Shown here: positions 51,222 through 58,815 of the stretch, one piece after another | Numbering within the stretch: the first letter of the stretch is position 1 | Layout: every line of letters starts with the position of its first letter | NCBI RefSeq assembly: GCF_001428745.1 | Contig: NZ_LMIO01000004.1 | Location: 372,001 to 436,000, forward strand | Reading direction: 5' to 3' | DNA: 64,000 nt | Source of the DNA: Leifsonia sp. Root227 | GTDB taxonomy: Bacteria; Actinomycetota; Actinomycetes; Actinomycetales; Microbacteriaceae | Translations under genes and position numbers: made by a program | The notes under the pieces: model-generated | Database searches by the model: none | What the model was told of the DNA's origin: nothing | The model's input: the letters and a program-made list of their open reading frames with translations, nothing else

Positions 51222-52166
51222 TCACGCCGGCGTCAGCGTCCCCAGCAGCGCCGTCACCGCGGCATCGCCCTCCCACGAGCGCGCCCAGTGCGCCCCGTCG
51301 GCGCTCGGCCCTGGGTCGCTCTCCGTCACGAGCACATGCGGCGCATCCAGGTAGCGCTCAGGGTCGACCACGAACGGCTCCGACTTCGGGTCGGGCGCGG
51401 CACGCACGAGCAGCTGGGTGTACGGATGCACCGGGTTCAGGATGACCTCGCTCGATCCGCCGCGCTCCACAACGCGGCCGTTGCGCATCACCACGATCTG
51501 CGACGAGAAGTGTCGCGCCGTCGCGAGGTCGTGCGTGATGTACAGCACGGCGAGGTTGCGCTCCTTCTTGAGGTCGTCGAGGAGCTGCAGGATCTCCAGG
51601 CGGATCGACACGTCCAGCATCGACACCGGCTCGTCGGCGATCAGCACCTCCGGCCGAGGGGCGAGCGCCCGCGCGATGGCGATGCGCTGCCGCTGGCCGC
51701 CGGAGAGTTCGTGCGGGTACTTGGCGAGCATCGCGTCGGCAGGGCCGAGGTTCACCGAGTCGAGCAGGCGCCGCAGCTCGCGCTCCTCCTCCGCCCGGTT
51801 CTTCACGATCCCGTGGATGCGCAGGGGCCTGGCGAGCTGGTGCCGGATCGGAAGCGACGGGTTCAGCGACGAGAACGGGTCCTGGAACACCATCTGCACG
51901 CGCGAGCGGTACTGCTTGGTCGCCCTGCGCCCCTTCCCGATGGCCTCGCCGTCGAGCGTGATGTCTCCTGCGGTCGGCTCCACGAGCCTGATCAGCATCT
52001 TCGCGATGGTGGACTTGCCGCTGCCGCTCTCGCCGACCAGCGCGACGGACTCGCCAGGCCGCACCACGATCGAGACGTCGTCGACCGCCTTGAGGACCTT
52101 GTTGCGCAGGCCGGTGCCGCGGATGTCGTAGTTCTTGCGCAGGTGCAGCGCTTCGAGGGTGGTCAT
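51222..52166 (-). CDS. ABC importer ATPase (DppF/OppF type)
   Basis: A 314-residue ATPase with Walker A GESGSGKST, signature [16 protein letters not shown], Walker B VLIADEPVSMLD, and the oligopeptide ATPase element LNPVHPYTQLLV. The C-terminal extension (PHVLVTESDPGPSADGAHWA) is longer than usual. The ATG at 52164-52166 overlaps the preceding ATPase gene by ATGA. It is the last gene of the five-gene leftward importer operon. In contrast to the first importer of this window, the two ATPases are separate proteins here. Confidence 0.92.
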   Translation of the reverse strand: MTTLEALHLRKNYDIRGTGLRNKVLKAVDDVSIVVRPGESVALVGESGSGKSTIAKMLIRLVEPTAGDITLDGEAIGKGRRATKQYRSRVQMVFQDPFSSLNPSLPIRHQLARPLRIHGIVKNRAEEERELRRLLDSVNLGPADAMLAKYPHELSGGQRQRIAIARALAPRPEVLIADEPVSMLDVSIRLEILQLLDDLKKERNLAVLYITHDLATARHFSSQIVVMRNGRVVERGGSSEVILNPVHPYTQLLVRAAPDPKSEPFVVDPERYLDAPHVLVTESDPGPSADGAHWARSWEGDAAVTALLGTLTPA

Positions 52167-53041
52167 GCTGTGACCTCTTCTTCCCTGTCGATGTAGCGGG
52201 TGCCGGTGAGCGGCACGTCGCCGCGGAGGCTGGGGAACGAGCGCAGCAGGTGCCTGGTGTACTCGTGCGACGGGTTCTCCAGCAGCACGTCAGGGGTGTC
52301 CTGCTCGACCAGGCGGCCGGAGAGCATCACCCCGACCCTGTCGCTGATCTCCAGCAGCAGGCCGAGGTCGTGGGTGATGAAGAGCACAGCGAAGCCGAAC
52401 TCGTGGCGGAGGCGGTTGATCTCCTCGAGGATGTTGCGCTGCACCACCACGTCGAGGGCGGTGGTGGGCTCGTCCATGATGATCAGGCGGGGGCGGAGGG
52501 CGAGAGCCATCGCGATCATGACGCGCTGGCGCATCCCGCCGGAGAGCTCGTGCGGGTAGCTGCGCAGCCGGTCGGCAGGGATGCCGACGGTCTGCAGCAG
52601 CTCGGCCGCGCGTTCGCGGCGCTGCTTCTTGCTGAGGCCGCTCTTGTGGTCGATGAAGACGTCCTCGATCTGCGAGCCGATGCGGTGCACGGGGTTGAGG
52701 GCGTTCATCGCGCCCTGGAAGACCATCGAGATCTCCTGCCAGCGGAACGCGCGCAGCGCTGGACCGTCGAGCGTGAGGATGTCGGTGCTTCCTCCGTCTT
52801 CTCGCTGCCACTCGATGGAGCCGCCGGTGATCTCGGCCGGCGCCTGGAGCAGCCGGGTGATCGTGTACGCCAGCGTCGACTTGCCGCAGCCGGACTCACC
52901 GGCCAGTCCGACGATCTCGCCGGGGTGGATGTCCAGGGACACCGCGTTCACGGCCCGGACGGGGGATGCGGTCTGGTAGTCGACCGTGAGGTCGCGGATG
53001 CTCAGCAGCGGGCTCGCTGACGATGCTGCGGTGTCGGTCAT
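52163..53041 (-). CDS. ABC importer ATPase (DppD/OppD type)
   Basis: A 292-residue ATPase. Walker A is GESGCGKST, the Q-loop VFQGAMNALNPV is typical of DppD, the signature is LSGGMRQRVMIAMALA, and Walker B LIIMDEPTTALD. The C-terminal ENPSHEYTRHLLRSFPSLRG corresponds to the HPYTR element. The ATG at 53039-53041 overlaps the permease stop (TGATG). It works as a heterodimer with the DppF-type ATPase encoded downstream. Confidence 0.92.
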   Translation of the reverse strand: MTDTAASSASPLLSIRDLTVDYQTASPVRAVNAVSLDIHPGEIVGLAGESGCGKSTLAYTITRLLQAPAEITGGSIEWQREDGGSTDILTLDGPALRAFRWQEISMVFQGAMNALNPVHRIGSQIEDVFIDHKSGLSKKQRRERAAELLQTVGIPADRLRSYPHELSGGMRQRVMIAMALALRPRLIIMDEPTTALDVVVQRNILEEINRLRHEFGFAVLFITHDLGLLLEISDRVGVMLSGRLVEQDTPDVLLENPSHEYTRHLLRSFPSLRGDVPLTGTRYIDREEEVTA

Positions 53042-54021
53042 CAGTTGGCGCCTTTCGCCTTGCGTGCGTGCTTGACGATGGCGGCCGTGCGCAGGCGCGG
53101 GTTGATCCGCTCGTCGATGCTGAAGTTGATGAGGCCGAGCGCCGCACCCAGGATCGCGATGCAGAGGCCGGGCGGAACGAACCACCACCAGGCGCCGAGC
53201 GTGATCGCCTGAGCGTTCTGCGCGAAGAACAGGATGCTTCCCCACGACTTGCCGCCTGGCGCTCCGAGTCCGAGGAACGACAGTCCCGCCTCGGCCAGGA
53301 TCGCGCCGAGGGCGCCGAACACGAACTGCGCCGCGATGATCGGCATGAGGTTCGGCAGGATCTCGCGCAGCATGATGCGCCAGTTCGACTCGCTGGCGAC
53401 GCGGGCAGCGTCCACGTAGTCGCGCGAGCGCACGGAGAGCGTCTGCGCCCGGAGGACGCGCGCCGCTCCCGCCCAGGAGACGAGGGCGATGACGACCGAG
53501 ATCACGATGATGTCGCGCGACTCGACGTAGTCCGTGACGATGATCAGCAGCGGAAGGCCGGGGATCACCAGGAAGACGTTGCTGACGAGTGAGGACGCGT
53601 TGTCCCAGAACCCGCCGAGGAATGCGCCGCCGACGCCGAAGATCATCGAGAGGACGACCGTGATCGCCCCGGCCACGACGCCGATGACCACCGAGCCGGT
53701 GGTGCCGGCGATCACCTGGCCGAGCACATCCTGGCCGATGTTGGTGGTGCCGAACAGGTGGTCGAGCGATGGCGGCTGCAGGCCGACGGGGCTCGACTGG
53801 TTCGGGTTGGGCACGAGGAACGGGGCGACGATCGCGAGCAGCGCGAAGAACGCGCAGACGCTGATGCCCACCCAGAACTTCCAGCCACGGGATGTGCGGC
53901 TCCTGCCCGTGCTGCGGCCGGCGGCGCGGAAGAAGCCGGTGCGGGGCGCTCCGTCGTCGGCGAGGTCCGGCTCCGAGCCGGACAGCTCGGGGTCGGCGAG
54001 TTCTTGTTGCGTGAAGCTCAT
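53041..54021 (-). CDS. ABC importer permease (DppC/OppC type)
   Basis: A 326-residue permease with a long charged cytoplasmic N-terminus (about 45 residues), a first helix (WVGISVCAFFALLAIVAPFL), the DppC loop HLFGTTNIGQDVLGQVIAG, and a coupling region VLRAQTLSVRSRDYVDAARVA. ATG 54021 follows CTAGGAGAG. The 24-nt spacing to the DppB-type gene indicates co-transcription. Substrate specificity of family 5 importers includes peptides, glycans, opines and nickel, so the permease alone is not decisive. Confidence 0.92.
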   Translation of the reverse strand: MSFTQQELADPELSGSEPDLADDGAPRTGFFRAAGRSTGRSRTSRGWKFWVGISVCAFFALLAIVAPFLVPNPNQSSPVGLQPPSLDHLFGTTNIGQDVLGQVIAGTTGSVVIGVVAGAITVVLSMIFGVGGAFLGGFWDNASSLVSNVFLVIPGLPLLIIVTDYVESRDIIVISVVIALVSWAGAARVLRAQTLSVRSRDYVDAARVASESNWRIMLREILPNLMPIIAAQFVFGALGAILAEAGLSFLGLGAPGGKSWGSILFFAQNAQAITLGAWWWFVPPGLCIAILGAALGLINFSIDERINPRLRTAAIVKHARKAKGAN

Positions 54022-54045
54022 GGTGCTCTCCTAGTCCGTCGCTCG

Positions 54046-55029
54046 TCAGTTGGCCAGCCGCGTGCGCGGGTCGATGAAGCCGTAGACCAGGTCCACGACG
54101 AGGTTCGCCCCGAGGACGGCGAGGGTGATGACGAGGAACAGGGCCTGCATCAGGGGGTAGTCGTTGTTCTGGACGGCAGTCAGCAGGGTGAAGCCGACGC
54201 CGGGGTAGCCGAAGACGCTCTCCGTGACGACGGAGCCGTTGACGATGAAGCCGAGTGACATCGCGAACCCGGCGACAGACGGCAGCAGGGCGTTGCGCAT
54301 CGCGTACGAGCCGAACACCCGGCGCGGGCGGAGACCCTTGGCGCGTGCGGTGACCACGTAGTCCTCCGCCATCGTCGACACCATCATGTTGCGGGTGCCG
54401 AGAAGCTGTCCGGAGACCGAGGCGAGCACGATCGTGATGGCGGGGAGCATCCCGTAGAGGAGCACGGAGCCGATGAACTCGGGCGTGAAGCCGGGGGTGA
54501 TGGTGAAGTCGTACCCTCCGCTCACCGGGAACCAGTGCAGGATTGAGCCGAACACGTAGACGAGCACGAGCGCGAGCCAGAAGTACGGGATGGCGGAGAA
54601 GAAGGTCGAAGCGGGGAGGATCGCGTCCGTCCAGGTGCCGCGGCGCCAGCCGAGCCAGGAGCCGAAGACGATGCCGATCAGGTAGCTGATCACGGTGGCG
54701 AGTCCGACCAGGCCGACGGTCCAGGGCAGCGCCTGCATCACGACGTCGATCGCGGGGGTCGGGTAGTAGCTGACGGAGAGGCCGAAGTTGCCGGTGAAGA
54801 GGTTGCCGAGGTAGTGCACGTACTGCACGATCAGCGGGTCGTGCGTGACGCCGAACTGCAGTTCGAGCGCGTGCCGCGCCTCTGGCGGCATGGGGGCGAC
54901 GCCCTGCGTCTTGGCGAGGATCACGTCGACAGGGCTGCCTTTGACGAGTCGCGGCAGCAGGAAGTTGAGCGTGATCGCGATCCAGGCCGCGATCAGATAG
55001 AAGCCGAGCTTGTTGAGGTAATAGCGCAT
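54046..55029 (-). CDS. ABC importer permease (DppB/OppB type)
   Basis: A 327-residue permease. The N-terminal helix is GFYLIAAWIAITLNFLLPRL followed by VKGSPVDVI, the family turn. The coupling region is YVVTARAKGLRPRRVFGSYAM, and the C-terminus ends in ANLVVDLVYGFIDPRTRL. The ATG at 55027-55029 is preferred over upstream in-frame starts because it begins directly at the conserved MRYYLNKLGFY and has GGAAAG upstream. A 10-bp stem-loop precedes it. Confidence 0.92.
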   Translation of the reverse strand: MRYYLNKLGFYLIAAWIAITLNFLLPRLVKGSPVDVILAKTQGVAPMPPEARHALELQFGVTHDPLIVQYVHYLGNLFTGNFGLSVSYYPTPAIDVVMQALPWTVGLVGLATVISYLIGIVFGSWLGWRRGTWTDAILPASTFFSAIPYFWLALVLVYVFGSILHWFPVSGGYDFTITPGFTPEFIGSVLLYGMLPAITIVLASVSGQLLGTRNMMVSTMAEDYVVTARAKGLRPRRVFGSYAMRNALLPSVAGFAMSLGFIVNGSVVTESVFGYPGVGFTLLTAVQNNDYPLMQALFLVITLAVLGANLVVDLVYGFIDPRTRLAN

Positions 55030-55055
55030 GGGGGTGCTTTCCGCCGGTGTCCGGG

Positions 55056-55087
55056 GCGGGAGGCGACCTGGACCGGCCGCCTCCCGC
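55056..55087 (-). promoter_or_regulatory. Intercistronic stem-loop, second importer
   Basis: GCGGGAGGCG (55056-55065) pairs perfectly with CGCCTCCCGC (55078-55087): 10-bp stem, 12-nt loop, between the binding-protein stop and the DppB-type start. Geometry is identical to that at 5216-5247 although the sequence is unrelated. It has no U-tract. Confidence 0.6.
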
Positions 55088-55094
55088 ACGCGAG

Positions 55095-56774
55095 TTACTT
55101 GACTGGTTTCAGCTTCTTGGCGATGAAGCCGATGTTTCCGGACAGCCAGTTGGAGGGCGTCGCCCACAGGTTGTCGGTGGTGGGCATCCCGGTGAAGTAC
55201 TGGTCGCGGTAGGTGGTGACCGCGCCGTTCTGGCTCAGGATGATGTACGGCTGGTTCTCGGCGAAGTATGTGCCGAGGGCCTGGTACGCCGCGGTGAGCT
55301 TGGCCGGGTCGTTGGTGCTTCCCGCCTCGGCGATCAGCTTGTCGACGTCCGGGTTGTCGAAGCGGACGAAGTTCGCGTTCGCCGCCTGGCCGACCGGAGC
55401 GGACTTGGCGGAGTCCAGGCTGTCGCTGAACTGCTGGAACGGGTTGGGCCCGGTCGGGATGCGGTCGTCGAGCAGGTCGAACGTCCCGTTCTGGCGAGCG
55501 GTCGAGTACGCGCCGAGCGACAGCTCCTCCGGCGTCGCCGTGACACCGATCTTGGCGAAGTCCTGCACCAGGAGCTGGTTGGCGGTGATCGTGTCCGTGT
55601 ACCCGGTCACGGTCGTGATCTTGAACGCCACCGGCTTGCCGTCCTTGCCGATGAGCTTGTCACCGGAGTACGTGTATCCGGCGCCGGTCAGGATCTTCTT
55701 CGCCTGGTCGATGTTCTGGTCCAGGGTCTTGCCCTTGTACGCATCCGGGATGTACGCCTCGTCTCGCGGCTGCAGCAGGCTGGTCGGGTTGCCGGGGGTG
55801 TCGGTGCCGCCGAAGGCCTGCTTGATGATCGAGTCGCGGTCGATCGAGAGGCTGAGCGCCTGACGGAAGGCCACGTCGTTGAACGGCGCCTTGGTCAGGT
55901 TGGGCATCAGCGCCTTGATGTCGGCGGGGATGGACGTGTACTTGTTGTGCTTCGGGTCCTTGTCGACGAACGACTTCTGCACATCCTGCAGGGCGATGCC
56001 CGCCCAGTCGATCTGACCGGCGTTGAGGGAGTTGAGCGCCGCCGCGTTTCCGGTGGAGGTGACGAGACGGATGCCGGGGATGGCCGGCTCGCCCTTCTCG
56101 TAGTAGTCCTTGTTGGCGACGAGCGTGACCGACTGCGGCGTGAACGCGCCGAACGAGAACGCTCCGGTGCCGATCGGCTTGGTGTTGGTGGTCTTCTCCG
56201 GGTCGGCGATCGACTTCCAGATGTGCTCGGGCACGATGAAGGTCAGGCCGAGCAGGCGGTACTCGTTGGGGTAGTCGGCCTGGGTGAGGGTGATGGTGGC
56301 GTGCGTGTCGTCGACGGCCTTCGCATCCGCGATCTTGAGACCGTAGAGGTTGAGCGACGGCTTCGACTTCAGCAGGTTGTACGTGTATGCGACATCGGCG
56401 GCGGTGAACGGCTTGCCGTCCTGCCACTTCACGCCGCTCTTGAGCGTGATCGAGTACGTGAGGCCGTCCGGGCTGACCGAGTATTCGGAGCCGAGCCAGG
56501 GCTGCGGCTTCTCGTTCTTGGCCGAGTTGAAGTAGAACAGCGGCTCGTAGACCGCGCCGAGGACCGCACCGTTCGCCCCGTAAGCCACGTCGCTCACGAA
56601 GGGGTTGAAGTTGTCGGTGAGGTTGCCGGGGCTTCCGGAATAGACGTTGATGTACCGCGAGCTCGACGAGCCGCTGGCGCCGGAGCCGGAACAGCCCGTG
56701 ATGATGAGCGTGGCGGCGGCCACGGTCGCGATCGCCGCTGCGACGCGCATCCGTAACGGTTTGCGTGGTTGCAC
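55095..56774 (-). CDS. Family 5 solute-binding lipoprotein
   Basis: A 559-residue binding protein. The signal peptide MRVAAAIATVAAATLIITG ends in a lipobox ITGC, followed by a Gly/Ser linker. SBP_bac_5 motifs include YINVYSGSPGNLTDNFNPF, LKSGVKWQDGKPFTAADVAY and GTGAFSFGAFT. The GTG at 56772-56774, with AGAGGAG upstream, is preferred; starts further upstream would place long non-signal sequence before the signal peptide. It is divergent from the Gfo/Idh-amine oxidase operon. Probable ligand: an oligosaccharide, glycated peptide or opine-like compound, by context only. Confidence 0.9.
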   Translation of the reverse strand: MQPRKPLRMRVAAAIATVAAATLIITGCSGSGASGSSSSRYINVYSGSPGNLTDNFNPFVSDVAYGANGAVLGAVYEPLFYFNSAKNEKPQPWLGSEYSVSPDGLTYSITLKSGVKWQDGKPFTAADVAYTYNLLKSKPSLNLYGLKIADAKAVDDTHATITLTQADYPNEYRLLGLTFIVPEHIWKSIADPEKTTNTKPIGTGAFSFGAFTPQSVTLVANKDYYEKGEPAIPGIRLVTSTGNAAALNSLNAGQIDWAGIALQDVQKSFVDKDPKHNKYTSIPADIKALMPNLTKAPFNDVAFRQALSLSIDRDSIIKQAFGGTDTPGNPTSLLQPRDEAYIPDAYKGKTLDQNIDQAKKILTGAGYTYSGDKLIGKDGKPVAFKITTVTGYTDTITANQLLVQDFAKIGVTATPEELSLGAYSTARQNGTFDLLDDRIPTGPNPFQQFSDSLDSAKSAPVGQAANANFVRFDNPDVDKLIAEAGSTNDPAKLTAAYQALGTYFAENQPYIILSQNGAVTTYRDQYFTGMPTTDNLWATPSNWLSGNIGFIAKKLKPVK

Positions 56775-56992
56775 TTCACTTCTCCTCTGAATTGCCCGAT
56801 GGGTGTGCTGTGGGTGGTTCATGTGGCCGGCAGTGACGAATGCCCCGATGCAGACCGTGTGTTGACGAGAGAGTACATTGCTAGACCAAGAGGTAGCAAG
56901 AGGTATTTGTTTCTGGAAGATTAACTCTGAATATGTAGACCAATCGCGTACCACCTGGTTACTATGTGGAACACGCTTCTGAAGGAGGAAAT
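56775..56992. promoter_or_regulatory. Divergent regulatory region of the amine-oxidase island
   Basis: This 218-bp AT-rich gap should hold promoters for the leftward importer and rightward catabolic operon. TACTAT (56959-56964) is a good -10 for the rightward genes, placing the start about 20 nt before the GTG. TTGGTCTA occurs on the minus strand at 56882-56889 and 56936-56943, and TGGTAC at 56948-56953. A GAGGTAGCAAGAGGTA repeat of AGAGGTA lies at 56890-56905. These are candidate sites for the GntR regulators. Confidence 0.5.
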
Positions 56993-58033
56993 GTGATTCG
57001 TGTCGGTCTGCTCGGTTCCGGGTTCATCAGTGACACCTATGCCGACGCGCTACAGGACGTGCGCAACGCGGAGATCGTCGCCAACTATTCGCGCGACCTC
57101 TCCCGCGCCGTGGCGTTCGCGGAGAAGTGGGGTCCCATCCCGGACCAGTACGACTCGATCGAGGCGCTCTGCGCCAACCAGGACGTCGACCTCGTGGTGA
57201 TCGCCCTCCCCAACGAGGTGCACGTCGAGGCGGTGCGGATCGCAGCCGCGGCGGGCAAGGGCATCGTCTGCACCAAGCCGCTCGCCCGCACCGGCGCCGA
57301 GGCGGCCGAGATCCTGCGGATCGTCACGGAGGCGGGGGTCTGGCACGGCTACGCGGAGAGCTCGGTGTTCTCGCCGAACATCGCCAAGGCGCACCAGATG
57401 GTGGCCGCAGGAGCGATCGGCGACGTGCTCACGATGCGCGCCCGCGAAGCGCACTCCGGCCCGCACGCCCCGCACTTCTGGGACGCGGAGACCGCAGGAG
57501 GCGGCGCACTCCTCGACATGGGCTGCCACACCGTCGAATCCGCCCGTCACTTCTTCGGCAAGGACAATCCCGTCACCGAGGTGTTCGCGTGGGGTGCCAC
57601 CATGGCCCACGCCGACAAGACCACCGGCGAGGACACCGCCATCGCCCTGCTCAAGTTCGCGGGAGGCCAGCTCGCCCAGATCGAGTCCTCCTGGATCGAG
57701 AAGGGCGGGATGCAGCTCCGCCACGAACTCGTCGGTAGCGCAGGCCGCATCGTCACCGACACCTCGCAGACTCCAGTCTGGGGCTTCATCGAGAACCCGG
57801 CAGGCTACCTCGTCGAGAAGGCGGATGCGGAGACCGGCTGGGTGTACCCGGTGCCCGAGGAGGCGCGCGCGTACGGCTTCAGCCAGGAGATGCGCCACTT
57901 CGTCGACCGCTTCGCCGCCGGTGAGGTGCCGATCGAGACGTTCGGCGACGGCTTCATCGTCAACTGCATCCTCGACGCCTGCTACGCGTCGATGGCCTCC
58001 GGGGTGTGGGAGAAGGTGAGCTTCGAACGATGA
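56993..58033 (+). CDS. Gfo/Idh/MocA-family oxidoreductase (first copy)
   Basis: A 346-residue NAD(P)-dependent sugar or polyol dehydrogenase. The Rossmann loop is RVGLLGSGFISDTYADAL; the active-site Lys is in GIVCTKPLAR (EKP-like motif); GGGALLDMGCHTVESARHF carries the substrate-binding D-x-G-x-H. GTG 56993 is supported by GAAGGAGG 6 nt upstream. It overlaps the GntR gene by ATGA. Members oxidise C3 or C1 hydroxyls of sugars, inositols or opine-like conjugates. It is the first gene of a seven-gene operon. Confidence 0.92.
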   Translation: MIRVGLLGSGFISDTYADALQDVRNAEIVANYSRDLSRAVAFAEKWGPIPDQYDSIEALCANQDVDLVVIALPNEVHVEAVRIAAAAGKGIVCTKPLARTGAEAAEILRIVTEAGVWHGYAESSVFSPNIAKAHQMVAAGAIGDVLTMRAREAHSGPHAPHFWDAETAGGGALLDMGCHTVESARHFFGKDNPVTEVFAWGATMAHADKTTGEDTAIALLKFAGGQLAQIESSWIEKGGMQLRHELVGSAGRIVTDTSQTPVWGFIENPAGYLVEKADAETGWVYPVPEEARAYGFSQEMRHFVDRFAAGEVPIETFGDGFIVNCILDACYASMASGVWEKVSFER

Positions 58034-58815
58034 CCGCCAACCAGCAGTTGAGCCTCGGGGATGCGGGCATCCGCGTCGACTACCCGGAGCCGCTCTGGGT
58101 GCAGGCCACGGACGCGCTGCGCGAGCAGCTCGCCTCGGAGGGGCTGCGCCCCGGATCGCGGCTCCCACCGGAGCGCGAACTCTGCCAGAACCTCGGCATC
58201 AGCAGGGTCACCCTGCGCAAGGCGCTGCAGGCCCTGGTGGAGGACGGCGTTCTCACGCCGTCGCACGGTCGCGGCTGGTACGTGGCAGGGGCGGCGGAGG
58301 ACCGCAACGAGTGGCCGAACAGCCTGGAGTCGTTCAGCGAGACGGCGGACAGGATGGGGCTCGTCGCCTCCAGCCGCGTGCTGCGCTCCGAGGTCACCGC
58401 CGCGACCATCGACGAAGCGGAGCAGCTGGCCATCGCTCCCGGCACACCGCTGTTCCGGCTCGGCAGGGTCCGGATGCTCAACGAGGTGGCGATCGCGGTC
58501 GACCTGTCGCTCGTGCCCGCTTCGCTGCTGCCCGATCCCGCGCGCCACGACTTCCGCATCCACTCGCTGTACCAGGCGCTCGCGGAGGCCGGCCATCAGC
58601 TCGCGAACGCGGAGACCACGATCGAGGCCCGCGAGGCGTCCGCCGAGATCGCCGAGCAGCTGGATGTCGCGCCTGGCTCGCCGACGCTCGTCATGCACCA
58701 GCTTGTGAGCGGCCGCACCGAGCGACCGGTCCTCGCCTCCACCATCCAGTACGCGGGCGACCGCTACCGCCTGCGGACGTACTTCGCCCGCCACAACCGA
58801 ACGGAGCTCCTGTGA
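58030..58815 (+). CDS. GntR/HutC-family regulator (paralogue)
   Basis: A 261-residue regulator: winged helix (GSRLPPERELCQNLGISRVTLRKALQALVEDG) and UTRA domain ending TIQYAGDRYRLRTYFAR. It matches the regulator at 50420 in length and most motifs (YPEPLW, LPPERELCQ, SHGRGWYVA), so one arose from the other by duplication. Being inside the catabolic operon it is likely autoregulated. ATG 58030 overlaps the upstream stop; its own stop overlaps the amine-oxidase GTG. Confidence 0.92.
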   Translation: MTANQQLSLGDAGIRVDYPEPLWVQATDALREQLASEGLRPGSRLPPERELCQNLGISRVTLRKALQALVEDGVLTPSHGRGWYVAGAAEDRNEWPNSLESFSETADRMGLVASSRVLRSEVTAATIDEAEQLAIAPGTPLFRLGRVRMLNEVAIAVDLSLVPASLLPDPARHDFRIHSLYQALAEAGHQLANAETTIEAREASAEIAEQLDVAPGSPTLVMHQLVSGRTERPVLASTIQYAGDRYRLRTYFARHNRTELL

